Shown piece after piece: positions 22,837 through 35,890 of a stretch of DNA of 64,000 nt (its first letter is position 1; the number at the start of each line of letters is the position of its first letter). Under the pieces are notes generated by a model, which worked only from the letters and a program-made list of their open reading frames with translations, was not told where the DNA came from and ran no database searches. A program made the position numbers and the translations under genes. The stretch spans positions 15,096,280-15,160,279 of the forward strand of contig NC_080710.1 in the NCBI RefSeq assembly GCF_019097595.1. The letters run 5' to 3'. The DNA comes from Hemibagrus wyckioides. Taxonomy: Eukaryota > Chordata > Actinopteri > Siluriformes > Bagridae.

Positions 22837-23301
22837 CAGTCATCGTCCACTTTATTAAGATGTTGTTTATTTGAGTTACTATAATATACCCTTCCAGGCA
22901 GCTCAAACTAATCTGGCCATCTTCCTCTGACCTCTCTAATCTACAAGATGTTTCCACCCACAGAACTGTCACTCACTCAATGTTTATTGTTTTTTTTGCA
23001 ACATTCTGTGTAAACTCTAGAGACTGTTGAGTGTGAAATTCCCAGGAGTTCAGCAGTTTATGAAATACTCACACCAGCCCATCTGGTACCCACATACATG
23101 CTACGATCGATTAAAGTAACAGAAAACACATTTTTTCTTCATTCTGATATTTAACTTTAACAGCAATAACTTACACTTTTGACCTGACCTTGTGATTTAT
23201 TTATTTTTTTTGCACTGAGCTGCTGCTACATGATTGGCTGATTAGATTGCGGTGTTATTTGCAGGAGCACAGGCATTCCTAAATAAAGTGGACATTGACT
23301 G
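22837..23301 (-). mobile_element. Tc1-like transposon, internally deleted, TA flanks
   Basis: The ends are inverted copies: CAGTCATCGTCCACTTTATT at the left and the reverse complement of AATAAAGTGGACATTGACTG at the right. They match over most of about 22 bases. TA dinucleotides flank both ends (22835-22836 and 23302-23303), the Tc1/mariner target. The interior matches, on the minus strand, the beginning of a Tc1-type transposase gene (for example CTCTAGAGACTGTTGAGTG, GATTGGCTGATTAGAT near the end). The catalytic part of the gene is missing. Related transposase pieces lie at 38013-38350. Confidence 0.8.
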
Positions 23302-23303
23302 TA

Positions 23304-24164
23304 CATTACAGGACAATTAAATTATTTCTTCACATATCCCTGCTGGACAGAGCGCAGGATCAGCAGAGAGGGTTAACAGCAGAGAGGGTCAACAGTGGCT
23401 GTGCTGGGACTTGAATATCTTACTATGAATATATTAAATATGTGATTGATGTATCTAGTTTTAATATTCTTAAGTGCTTCATTGTTTATTTTCTTTGTTA
23501 TATGTTCAGTGAGGTTTCGGTATATGTGCTCTGTCTCCCTAGAAACAGCATCGCCATCCAAATGAAACACAGGTGCTATTTGAAAGAGATGTCTCTGCAC
23601 TTCTTAATAAATCAGCAGAGGCTGCAGCAATCTGCTTACTGCACCCATCAGCAATTTAGACAAACTGAAAGTCCTAAAGACTCTCTGTCTCTTTCTATCT
23701 ATACCTTTAGCTTATGGATGAGTGTATGTTTAAATGAGATTTCTGGTAATACTTTACTATAAGGTCCCCAAATCAATATAGCAATATAAATTCATGTATT
23801 CATAAAGCCTCAGAGTGATATAGGAACGGCCATTTATAATGGTACTCACATTAACACATTCTATTAATTGATATAATGACTGCTGTATTCTAAACAGCAT
23901 GTATATTATAAAATGTATGCTTCAAATCATGAATAGGTTAACTTATATTATATGTTTAAAACATAGAGTCACACATCATTACAATGTTTCTTGTCCAGCA
24001 GCCACAGTTCTAAACACCTAACACCGGATATATTATTAATACAAATGAAATATACATACTGTTAAAATATTCACCTGTAGCATGAAACCTACAGCTCATA
24101 ATCCATTATTCTAAAATAACATCTATACATCTCGATATTGGGCCTTAACGACTACTTTTATAGT
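23304..24164. other. Non-coding; no gene seen
   Basis: AT-rich sequence between two transposon relics. The overlapping frames around 23373-23762 lack any known feature. Confidence 0.55.
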
Positions 24165-25158
24165 TATTATGACATTAACATTACAACCACTGGCAGGTGA
24201 AGTGAATAACTTGATAGTTTCATTACAGTAGCACCTGTCAAGGGGTGAGATATATTAGGCAGCAACAGTCAGTTCTTGAAGTTGATTTGTTTGAAGCAGG
24301 AAAAATTAGTAAGGATCTGAGAGACTTTGACAAGGGCAAATTGTGATGGCTAGACAAGTGGGTCAGACCATCTCTAAAATGGCAGGTCTGGTGGGATGTT
24401 CCCAGAATGCAGTGGTTAGTACCTAAAGTGGTCCAAGGAAGGACAAGCGGTGAACTGGCAAAAGGTCGTGGGTGCACAAGGTGCATTCATGTGTGTAGGG
24501 AGAGAAAGTTAGTCCATCTGGTCTGATCCCACAAAAGAGCTCCTGTAGCACAAATTACTATTATAGAAAGGTGTCAGAACACACGATGCATCACAGCTTG
24601 CTGCCTATCTGGCTGCATAGCCACAGCCCAGTCAGAGTGCCCATGCTGACCCCTGTTCACCGCCAAAGCCACATAAAGTAGGCAGGACCAGGGAGCAATT
24701 GAAAATGATGGCCTGGTATGATGAATCATGTCATGTGGACAGCAGGGTGAATGTACATTGCTTACTTGGGGAAGAGATGGCACCAGAATTCACAATGAGA
24801 TGAAACCAAGCTGTAGGAAGCAGTGTCTTGCTCTGAAGAATGTTCTGCTGAGAAAGCTTGGGTCCTGGAATTTATGTAGATGTTACTTTGACACTTACTA
24901 TCTACTTAAATGTTGTTGCAGACCCAGTACAGCCCTACATTGGCAAAATTATTCCATAATAGCAGTGGCCTTCTTCAGCAGGATAATGCACCCTGTCACT
25001 CTGCAAAAATTATTCAGGAATGGTTTGAGGTGTTGACTTAGCCTCAAAATTCTTCTTCTTTTCAATCTAATTGAGTATTTTGGACAAAAAATACCCATGG
25101 AAGCTCCACCTCACCATTTACAGGACTTAAAGAATCTGCTACTAACATCTTGGTGAGT
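24165..25158 (+). pseudogene. Tc1-like transposon relic with decayed transposase
   Basis: The left part carries ACAACCACTGGCAGGTGAAG and CACCTGTCAAGGGGTGAGA, the leading segment of a well-known fish Tc1-like element. The gene follows on the plus strand: helix-turn-helix region around 24300-24430, middle around 24590-24790, and the catalytic block QQDNAPCHSAKIIQEWF at about 24976-25026, which holds an active-site Asp. Frameshifts and small deletions are frequent. The right end is missing: coding sequence breaks off at TAACATCTTGGTGAGTCA and runs into an AT microsatellite. Confidence 0.85.
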
Positions 25159-25159
25159 C

Positions 25160-25202
25160 ATATATATATATATATATATTTATTTATTTATTTATTTATT
25201 TG
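25160..25202. repeat. (AT)n followed by (TTTA)n microsatellite
   Basis: About nine AT units followed by about six TTTA units, exactly where the Tc1-like relic loses its right end. Confidence 0.9.
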
Positions 25203-26519
25203 TTTAAGTATAGAGAAATAGAGAAAGAGAAAGAGAGATATTATATATTAGTTCACTGAATACATATAATACAAATATTATATTAATATAATAAAAATAC
25301 ATTCACAGTCTCCTGTGAACTACCTGAAAGACTACTGGATCAATATTTACTGTTAAGCCTGGTACATTGTGAAGTCTCATGAAACCTTTGATTTTGACCC
25401 ACTGAAAATATCATAGAAAAATATGATAAAAATATGCTAAGTTCATGAGCAAAATAAATATCATTACACATGCTTGGCAGTGGTTTAGGTAAAGGGGTTT
25501 GATGACTTATGGTCAACCCTGAACTTTTCACATTGAGTGCAATGGAATGGAGAGAAAAAAAAATGAGAGCAATGCGGAAATCCACAGCCATCTGGGCCGC
25601 TTTTATCTTATTCTGCATAGAGATAGTCAGAAAGAGTCACCTCCTGGAACAGCTTTGCTGCCTAGATCGAGACATCTGGTCAGACATCTTTTAGTGCAGG
25701 CCTATCCTTTAAATGTGGGTGGTGTGTCTTCAGTGTTAACACGTGCCATGTGGATTCTAATTGTTTGGTCTAATATTTGTACTGTCTGTGAATAAATTAT
25801 CTTTCTCAGCCCACTATGCCTGATTCTTTTATTCATTTGTTTATGTTTATTAATAAATATATTTTTAAAAATCACCTCAGAAAAATCCATGCGCATACCA
25901 ATATACACCTTCCTTAAATATGGCAAGGACTTGCTCAATGATCCTCATAACAATTCATAATGAATGCACCAGACCCTAGCCTAAGGACATCATATAATGG
26001 AAGGAAAAGAACAATTACATTCATGCAGAGAATCTCAGAGCTGAAGAAATGTGGAGAGTGAATCTGTCTGAGAAAAGAAGTCTAATGTTGCAGCTCTGAG
26101 TAACATTGAGTGATAAAAGTTATTAACAAATTGTAATGGATGATTTGAGCAAAATGAATATCTGAATGTCTGAAGGCATATCCCTTAGAAATGGAGCTCT
26201 GTTGTACAGTACTAATGATTGCCAGTAATGAAGTCAAGCAAATTTTAATATGAAAATAATTATTTTTTAAAAAGTCATATTTTGAATGCATTGAAGGATA
26301 AAATAAGAATGACGTATTCTTAGTAGTGATCTTTAATGACTATGTTATTACTAGTATTAAATCAGTACCGATGACAAGAGTACAGCATCAGCCATCATTT
26401 ACACAGCTTTAACATATTTGCATTCGTCAGATTTTGCAGGTCTAGCCTTATGAAAGAGTGGCATGTATAACATAGAATGCCAATGTGTGTGGGTGTGCTG
26501 GGTGAGACTTTTTGTTCTT

Positions 26520-26520
26520 T

Positions 26521-26555
<35 letters not shown>

Positions 26556-26575
26556 CAGAGAGAGAGAGAGAGGCT
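26520..26575. repeat. (TG)n-(AG)n compound microsatellite
   Basis: A TG run of about ten units passes directly into GAGA runs with two interruptions. Confidence 0.9.
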
Positions 26576-26832
26576 GTGATGTCTTTGGTAAGGGGTGTTA
26601 TAAGATTAGAGCGGTAGATATGCACACTCGCTCTCATTGTCACTGTCGTTGCCAACAGATGGAGCTCAGTTCTCCGTGCCAGCAGAGAGACATGCGCTGA
26701 AACATGATCATGCTGTTCACATTACTCACTGTTTCTCTCTCTCACTAGCACGAGCCAAATCCCAGCATGTCACTAAGCGGAGAAGATTATGGCCCAAACT
26801 GCTGATTCTATTTTCCCCTTCTTTATCATGTT

Positions 26833-26836
<4 letters not shown>

Positions 26837-26867
<31 letters not shown>
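26837..26867. repeat. (TC)n microsatellite
   Basis: About fifteen TC units with no interruptions. Confidence 0.9.
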
Positions 26868-26868
<1 letters not shown>

Positions 26869-29254
26869 TCAACAAGAAAGTGCTACGTTGTCTGTTTCTC
26901 ACCTGTATAATACCAGTGAGAGTTGCTGATGCTGCCTGTGACTTTTGACCTTTTGGACAGAGTGATTTTGGAACAGGAAGGAATTTATTTTATAGCTACA
27001 GTGGTGTGTGCATGAGACATGCTGAAGCCTTAAATAGAGGAAAACACCAAGCCATAATGTTCGAACATCTGGCATGGTTTTCCACCCACAGGCATTCTCT
27101 GTTTCTCTTTGTCCAATCCCGGTGGAACATTTGAGAGATGGAGCAATGATGCTCATGAACCTCTGTTGGTACTTGATCACACAGCACAGTCAGTTTTCTC
27201 ATTATCCAAGCAGCACTGTAATTTCATTTATGAGATTGAGCACCAGTCATTCTCCACTGCAGGAGACAAATGAGATAAATATCTACCTGCTGACACGCAT
27301 ACATTCAAAAAATGAAAATATTTATGACAGGACATTTGCATTATCCATCAGTTTGTGTTATTTCTGTGTGTGTGTGTCTGTTTTTGTGTGTGCTCTAAAG
27401 AGATCGTTAGTATACTATGCAATTATTTGGATGCCAAAGAATTAAAATTCATATGCATATAAAATGCATTCTGTAACAGATTGGCCCTTTGCATACGAGA
27501 TATGAATCTTACTGATGATTTGGTCAACTGTGTCTCATTGAATCAATGCACAAGGGTGCAAGCAAAAGGTCTAAAGCTGGTTACAGATGTGTCATTTGCA
27601 TATGTGGCTCTGTTCAGCATTAGGGCTTTCAATGTGTCAAAGCAAATAAAGACCAGTTTAATAAATTCAAATAAATAAAAAAAAAAGACCAGTTTACATT
27701 TTGCTGAATAAAAATGGTTCTGCAGGATAAATGAGGCAAAGGTGAACCTGAGCTGAGCAGTGAAATGAAAACAATTCATGTGATCTATAACCCCCAAACC
27801 TCATCTGTGAAGCATGACACAGTATGCTTGTACGGTATGTCTGCTAGTGGAATTGTCTCATGTGTCTTTATTAATGATTAGACTACAGACAGCAGATGCA
27901 GGATAAATTCTATAGTTTACAGAAGAATCGATTTCACCTTGCATCTGAAAGGCACTACTTCAACAAACATGGAGTTTATCAGGAGGGAAAAAAATGCCAT
28001 TTCTTTGACTTGTGAAGTGAATCTCCTTAACTGAGCAAATCACTTTTTTCCACGTTGCACTTTTTATGATACAGTATCAGCACTATAGCTTTCGGCTTTC
28101 TGTCTGTTCGCTTTGCATTCTTGCGTTCACTATATACCCTATCCATTTATTCCTTTCATCTTCATATTTCATGTTAGCGTGAGTAGAGAAAGCAGTCAGT
28201 CTGACATTCAACACACATGTAAAGAGATCTCAGCTCACTGCCACGACACTTATCTTTTAATTAACACACACACACACATTCACAATTCATTACACACAAT
28301 TCTTTACATCATTTTAAGGCAAATAAGTGAGAAATGATTAGGGGGGTAATTACATTTTGCAATATTAGGAGACATAATAACGCTTATATTGAATTAATGG
28401 TTAAGTTTAAGAACAGATGCACTATCTGCTATTGTCTGGCACATAACAGTATGTAGTGCATGTAAAAGGCTTGCTGCTTTCATGAGCTAAAAAGAATGAA
28501 AGGTAATTTTTCAATTTTTTTTGAAGCATTGCTTCGATAAGCCATGTGTTTGATCTTGTATATTGCAATTTCTTCCTGGAAATAAATTATCATTCATGAC
28601 AAAAATAGCTTCCAGATTGATCATGCATTTGACTTGTATCTAAAAAACACTGTGCTTAAAACATTCAATTCGTTCACCTGTCAGCCACATAGTTCTTGAT
28701 CTCCATCTGAGTTCCATATATTATCTGGACAAACAAATCTATGGTCTTGTCCTTGAGGATAAACAACTGAATCTGACCGATCATTATTCACCAGCCTATC
28801 TTCCAACCAATCATTACTGAGGTAGTGGGAGTGTGGGATTTATAGCTTATGTGTGCCTGCAGTGAGATTTACCCAGTGTATACTCATGAGAGGCTGCAAT
28901 ATTTTATTTGTGTATGACATGAATGCACTGTATTTGTGAAAACTCAAATCTTCTGTTGATTAGGGATTAGTGGACTGGTGGATTCAGAAAGAGCAAAGAG
29001 AAAAAGTGAATTTTCCTGCTTTGTGGTGCTTATGGGTTGTGAATAATTAGTTCTCAAGCCTATCAATTTTTATAAGCCATGCTCAGGTCTAGACTCTCTC
29101 TCTTACCTGTAACACTATACATTTTCTATTAGTTTCACAGCAATTACTGTATTTTTCATTTTAGTTACTGTATATAATTATGTATTTAAATATGAATAAT
29201 TGAGACCCTAAAGGATCCAAGTGTAAGTTCTATCCTATACAAAAAAAAGCAACA

Positions 29255-29639
29255 TGTAAATTTTACATGGCTCATCACCACCTACAAACAAGACAGCAGC
29301 TGAATCATCTTCCCAGCAACCACCTGCACTTCCTCCCTCCCTGATTGTTTTACCTGTTTTTAATTAGTATGTTCTGTTTAGTACTGGTTATAAACACTTA
29401 TGACTCTCTTTGCCAAGTAATCAGTCAGTTCTAGCTGTTCATGATGTTACCCAACCTGTATGTTTGATCTTGCTTTTCTTGTTGTCTGACTTTCTGAACA
29501 TGATTCTGCATTGCCTTTTATTAGACCAAGCTATTCTAACCCTGTTTTTGCTAGAAATCATTTTGGATATTCCGCTGGAGCTGTTTCTAATAAACTGACC
29601 TACATTTGCATCAGCTTTTCAGAGTCGAATATCCTGACA
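29255..29639 (+). mobile_element. Probable solo LTR, old
   Basis: The stretch begins TGTAAATTT and ends ATATCCTGACA, so TG...CA termini are possible. It has a TATA box (GGTTATAAACAC near 29388) and an AATAAA signal near 29588, about 200 bases apart, which fits an LTR promoter and polyadenylation signal. The wording of the middle part (GACTCTCTTTGCCAAGTAAT) resembles gypsy-type LTRs of fish. No internal region follows, and no exact target duplication was found at these ends, so the boundaries are uncertain. Confidence 0.45.
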
Positions 29640-29792
29640 CATACAGAACATGTGTTTTTTATTTTTCACATGGAATTACATATAACTCATATGATATTAT
29701 TTTCATTTACTTGTATTCACATGTACAATATAGTGAACTTCTCCTTCAGGTGTTTTTTACTTCATGTAAGTAATATGTGATCACATAAAAAA

Positions 29793-29812
29793 CGAAGAAG
29801 AAGAAGAAGAAG
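29793..29812. repeat. (GAA)n microsatellite
   Basis: Six to seven GAA units. Confidence 0.9.
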
Positions 29813-29959
29813 ATGCATTTCATAATTGCATTAGAAATGTATGTGATTTCCTTTGTCAACACCATTTAAACAGAAATGTGCATCGTTTCTATTAAGCAGA
29901 CTTAGATCATATGTTCATTTCTTTTTAGTAGAAACTTCATCCATGAGGCAGGAATAAAT

Positions 29960-30003
<44 letters not shown>
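29960..30003. repeat. (TC)n-(AC)n compound microsatellite
   Basis: TC run followed by CA run. It abuts the truncated SINE at 30004 and probably derives from the CA-rich middle of that SINE. Confidence 0.9.
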
Positions 30004-30110
30004 GGATATAGGGAGAACATCTAAAACTCCACACAGACAGTAACCCAAGCTCAGGATCAAACTGAGGACCCTGGAGCGATGAAGAGGCCATGCAGCCTGC
30101 TGGGCCACCT
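30004..30110 (-). mobile_element. SINE copy, 5' half, reversed
   Basis: On the plus strand: GGGAGAACATCTAAAACTCC, CACACAGACAGTAACCCAAG, GGACCCTGGAGCGATGAAGA, CTGCTGGGCCACC. This is the reverse complement of the tRNA-related head of the window's SINE family, which includes the polymerase III promoter region. The 3' half is replaced by the microsatellite at 29960. Confidence 0.7.
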
Positions 30111-30691
30111 TATTGCCCTTCAGCAGTTTCTGTTACACTTAATCCCTTAGCATGTGTGGATACGAATATTATTAATAAAAATATTGCAGGTTTTCTTTGG
30201 TCTTTTAAAATATGTTGTAACCTGAATATCACAAGTCTGGTACTTCTGATACTGAAAGGTACATTCTGTACATTTCTACTGAAGGTATAATAAATATATT
30301 CCATACACATGAAAACATGAACATGGTGTATATTTAATAAATAAAAATAATGTGAATGATTTAAATACATTTTAAGAGCACCTTTGTTATAGTTCAGTGC
30401 AACCATAAGGTTGAGAAAGAGGTTTTTTTTTAACTTCAAGATATTTCTTTACATTTTTATGACCATTTTGATTAATGGACTTTTAAAGGGGACAAAAATA
30501 CAGGGATGTGTAGCAGATACTTAGTCTACTTTATCAATGATTTCACACTAACAGTACCTGAGACCTAAAGGGGTTTTTTATGTTATATTTACTATATTTT
30601 TTACTACTGAAAACCATACTGAATAATGATTTTTAAGTAATGTTTAATTTACTTTTACTGTACTTTGTTTACTTTGTTTATTTTCTTTTAG

Positions 30692-30766
<75 letters not shown>

Positions 30767-30801
30767 CATCATCCATCCATCCATCCATCCATCCATCTAT
30801 C
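30692..30801. repeat. (TCTA)n-(CATC)n microsatellite
   Basis: About 18 TCTA units (GATA on the other strand) followed by about seven CATC units. The translation IYLSIYLS is an artefact of this repeat. Confidence 0.95.
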
Positions 30802-31493
30802 TGTTTAATCTGGACTGTTTAAGATACAGTCCAGATTTAGTTTCCCCTGAGAAGGTGAAAAGGAAGCCTCTGACTGCAGTACTTTGTAAAAATGAATGAT
30901 GATGTTTGCTTTAACGAGACTATCATCAATTCAAATATATGGATTTAGAAAATAGCAATAATAATAATAAGAAAAGTTAATGACCCATTCTGAATGCAGA
31001 GATATTTAGAAGGAAGGAAGTATTCTGTACATTGAGGCCAGTTTTATTAAGACATTGATAAATGATAAATGAAACAACCCCACAAAGTTATTTTTGTGCC
31101 TGTTTTTAAATTCTTCTCCACTGAGTTAGACACTGAAATTACACTATTATATTACTGTATAGTATATACTGGTATACATATTGTATCTTACATACATTAC
31201 ACCAATTACATGCCACATGTACCTAAACGTCTCAACACATACATAAATAAACATAATTAACCCACCTAGGGTAGATTATGCATAAACAGATTACGTTCTG
31301 GTGCAGAGGGAAAAAGCTTTAACAGGAAAGAGCCTGAGTCAATGCTAATGTTCTGTATCAACAAGCAGCAGGGGTGGAAGGTAATGAACTACTGTTCTCA
31401 ACTAATGTACTCTTGCAACAGTATTTGGATAACTATATACCTACTTTTTGAGGAAAATTAAATAATAGTTTTTTCACTAGTTTTTTGATCACC

Positions 31494-31544
<51 letters not shown>
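31494..31544. repeat. (ATA)n microsatellite
   Basis: About 17 ATA/AAT units, uninterrupted. Confidence 0.95.
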
Positions 31545-31967
31545 GCACATAACTCTCTCTGGAAGACTATAAGCCAGTTATAAAAACAATTTGTGCAAAT
31601 TTTACATAATTCAAATTCAAGAACAAATCAAACGTCTACACTTCAGACGCCAAATGCCTGGTAAGCAGCAACAATGTCTAAGATCTTCAGTTTTAAAATT
31701 TTCAAAGGAAACATTTTAATAATGATTTCCAAATTATGTGAGCAAAAATTCATGGAGATCAGCGCAGGTAAGTCATTAGCTAGCTTAGTGAATTTATCTA
31801 AGAGATGTTGTAGCCTGTATATTGGCAACGCTCAGGATAATGTTAACAAGCATCTTAGACAGAGAGTTAACTAAAGTCAGCTAGCCAGCTAATGTTACTC
31901 AGGTCAGTATGTTTTCTAGTCTTTTCATCACTGGCAACCAGAAAGCAGTGCTTTAATGATTTTAATC

Positions 31968-32139
31968 AGGGGTGTCCAGTCTTTTCTGCAACGTACAAGT
32001 TTTTATTCCAATCAAGCAGGAGCCACACCTGATTCCACCTGTTTAATAAGTTGATCCTGGCTTTCAGTTGAATCAGGGGAGGCTTTTACTCGGTTGGAAT
32101 GAAATCCTGCACCAACACCGGCCCTCTGCGGATAAGACT
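31968..32139. mobile_element. Fold-back (palindromic) MITE-like element
   Basis: The left arm has TTTTATTCCAATCAAGCAGG followed by AGCCACACCTGATT. The right arm has AATCAGGGGAGGCTTTTACT followed by CGGTTGGAATGAAATCCTGC, close to its reverse complement. The two arms flank a short centre, so the RNA or single strand would fold into one long imperfect hairpin. It begins with AGGGGTGTCCAGTCTT. It has no coding capacity and no clear target duplication. I recognise the general type as common in fish. Confidence 0.65.
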
Positions 32140-33495
32140 TATTTTCAAGTGACTCCAAGACACTTGACACGTTCCACCATGTCAACCTCTTCAGACTCTT
32201 TGTTTAATTGTCCTCGGTTTAATGCATGAATGATGTTATTATTAGATTATTTCAGATATGAGAGGGTGGATAGAAGGGCTGATGCAATTATTTGTGCCAG
32301 TGTTCGATAGAAAATATCAACACACAAGCTTGGGGAACCAGACGGCGATCGATAGTGGAAGATGCCACAGGTGCTGAGGAAGTTGTGGATATAGCAGATG
32401 GTCACTGGAGTGATATAGAAATAGTGGAGATCATTATTTTGAAAATTGTAGTCAATGAAAACCTTAGTGAAGTGACCTGTAATGGCGAATGGATTAGACA
32501 TGGCACAGTATCCCCTTGTCCAGGCTTACAGAAGAACAGATGGCACCCCTCTGTGAACAGACATTTGAAACATGTTTATTACAGTGAGTACAACTAGTCT
32601 GTAGCAGTTTAAATTGCATAAATGTGTGATTCTTAGGTTCTGGGGGATGCAATGGACTATACTACACTAAACCAGACAGCCTCATTATCAGAATATTGGA
32701 TGTAAGTGGCTGACTTTTTTTTTTTTTTTTTAGAAAATTTGTCTATACATAACACAAAAATAATGTTCCTTTAATCTAGAGCAAGTAACATATGAGCTGA
32801 TGAGGCAAAACACAAGCACCTTGATCTTTATTAAGAGAAAACGTCATAGCTCCAAGCACTAGTAAGAGCACAGAGATGAGGCAAAATAAAAGTACACAAG
32901 CCCATAGTCAAAGGGAAAAAAAACAGATTAACACAGGAACAAGGAATTAAAGTTCATTAAAGCAGGAGTAAACTCTATGAGAAATTGAGGCAACAAGAAA
33001 ACAAGGACCTTAATGTGGATGTGAATCACAGTTTATATTGATTATTTTTTCCATACCATGTTCCAAGTAGATCACTGGTGTCAGATTTGAGTTTATAGCA
33101 TTTCAGAATTTAGCTATCTACTGCATGGTTTAATGAGCCTTATTTTGTTCTGCTATAGTGTAGGTCAACTAGTAATCAATATACAGTGTGAAACTACATA
33201 GGGGAATAACAAGTATAAAAAGCAAATGCATTTATTAAAAAGAAAAAATTTGAGCATTATAATCTCTAATCATCGTCCATTATTTAACTTTGCTAATTAA
33301 AAGCAGTCCTGTTTTATAGGGAATCCGATCCTCTCAGATGTTAAATGTTAAATGTAGAACATCTGTCTTAAAGATCTAGAGCCTGACAACAGAGTATTTC
33401 CCTGTCAGAAAGGACTTTTAAAATAAAACCATTTAGGAGGCTAAGACCTGTTAACTGTACACAGAACTAAACAAGGATTATTATAGTAACATCTA
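32140..33495. other. Non-coding; no gene seen
   Basis: Holds a T run (32715-32731). The frames at 32247-32597 on both strands have no family features. Confidence 0.5.
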
Positions 33496-34020
33496 CACTA
33501 TATTGCCAAAGGTTTTGGGGTATCTGGCTTTAAATGTACTTCAATTTCATATGGAGTTGGCCCCCCTTGCTTCTATAACAGCTTAAACTCTTCTGGGAAG
33601 GCTTACCACAAAGTTTAGGAGTGTGTTTATGGGAATTTTTGATCATTTCTCTAGAAGCACATTTGTGAGGTCAGGCACTAATGTTGGACGAGAAGGCCTG
33701 TCACGCAGTCTCCACTCTAATTCATCCTAAAGGTGTTCTATGGGGTTGAGGTCAGGACTCCGTGCAGTTCCTGCACACCAAACTCACTCATCCATGTCTT
33801 TATGGACCTTGCTTTGTACACTGGTGTGCAGTCATGTTGGAACAGGAAGCGGTCATCCCCAAACTGTTCCTACAAAGTTGGGAGCATGAAATTGTCTAAA
33901 ATATCTTGGTATACTGAAGCATTAAGTGTTCCTTTCACTGGGGCCAAGCCCAACCCCTGAAAAGCAACACCTGAATTCAGTGATTTGGAGTGGTATCCCA
34001 AAACATTTGGCAATATAGCG
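33496..34020 (-). mobile_element. Tc1-like MITE with intact inverted ends
   Basis: The left end CACTATATTGCCAAAGGTTT and the right end (reverse complement of AAACATTTGGCAATATAGCG) are near-perfect inverted repeats. TA sits on both sides (33494-33495 and 34021-34022). The interior is, on the minus strand, the C-terminal part of a Tc1-type transposase. FQHDCTP, with a catalytic Asp, reads from the complement of about 33825-33845. Stops interrupt the frame, and the rest of the gene is missing. It is an internally deleted copy that needed an autonomous relative to move. Confidence 0.85.
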
Positions 34021-34022
34021 TA

Positions 34023-35616
<1,594 letters not shown>

Positions 35617-35890
35617 TGCTGAAGCAGCACAATATGGTAGTTTGGATAGTATGCGTTTATGAGAATGAGGTGGATAAAACTTCTACCTCATAGCTCCTGG
35701 CTCCAGGTTCGATTCTGAGTTCAGATGTCTGTGTTAAGTTTCTGTGCATGTTCTCCACATGTTCATGTGGCTTTCCATTAGGCTGACTCACTTCCTTTTA
35801 CCTCCAAAAAAAAAAAAACATGTCATTAGGTCAAATTGCCCCAGGGTTTTATCCTGACCAGGATAAAGTGCTTAACATTAAATTAATGAA
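35617..35890 (+). mobile_element. tRNA-derived SINE copy, nearly full length
   Basis: The head GCACAATATGGTAGTTTGG is followed by CTCCAGGTTCGATTCTGAG. Within it, GGTTCGATTC (35707-35716) is a perfect polymerase III B box, as in tRNA genes. The tail region has CATGTTCTCCACATG, an internal A run (35807-35818), CCTGACCAGGATAAAGTG and a loose ATTAATGAA-type end. An extra segment seems to sit between head and B box, so the A box is not clear. It is not a functional tRNA gene: no acceptor stem or anticodon arm can be folded. Confidence 0.7.

Larger units (their letters stand above)
25205..29254. other. Non-coding; no gene seen
   Basis: Contains several microsatellites: TG then GA (26520-26575), TC (26837-26867), TG (27366-27378) and CA (28265-28278). 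Frames up to 123 codons (27074-27445) show no recognisable domain. Confidence 0.55.
30111..31967. other. Non-coding; two long microsatellites
   Basis: No gene is supported. Holds the TCTA/CATC tract (30692-30801) and the ATA tract (31494-31544). Confidence 0.55.

Noticed and set aside
27074..27445. 123-codon plus-strand frame
   Set aside because: No protein family features. Overlapping frames on both strands and a TG repeat inside argue for chance.
30640..30822. Frame with IYLS repeats, also at 41957-42181 and 59573-59764
   Set aside because: These are translations of TCTA/GATA microsatellites.
35640..35720. B-box sequence considered as a tRNA gene
   Set aside because: The B box is perfect, but no acceptor stem, anticodon arm or terminator can be placed, and SINE body sequence follows.
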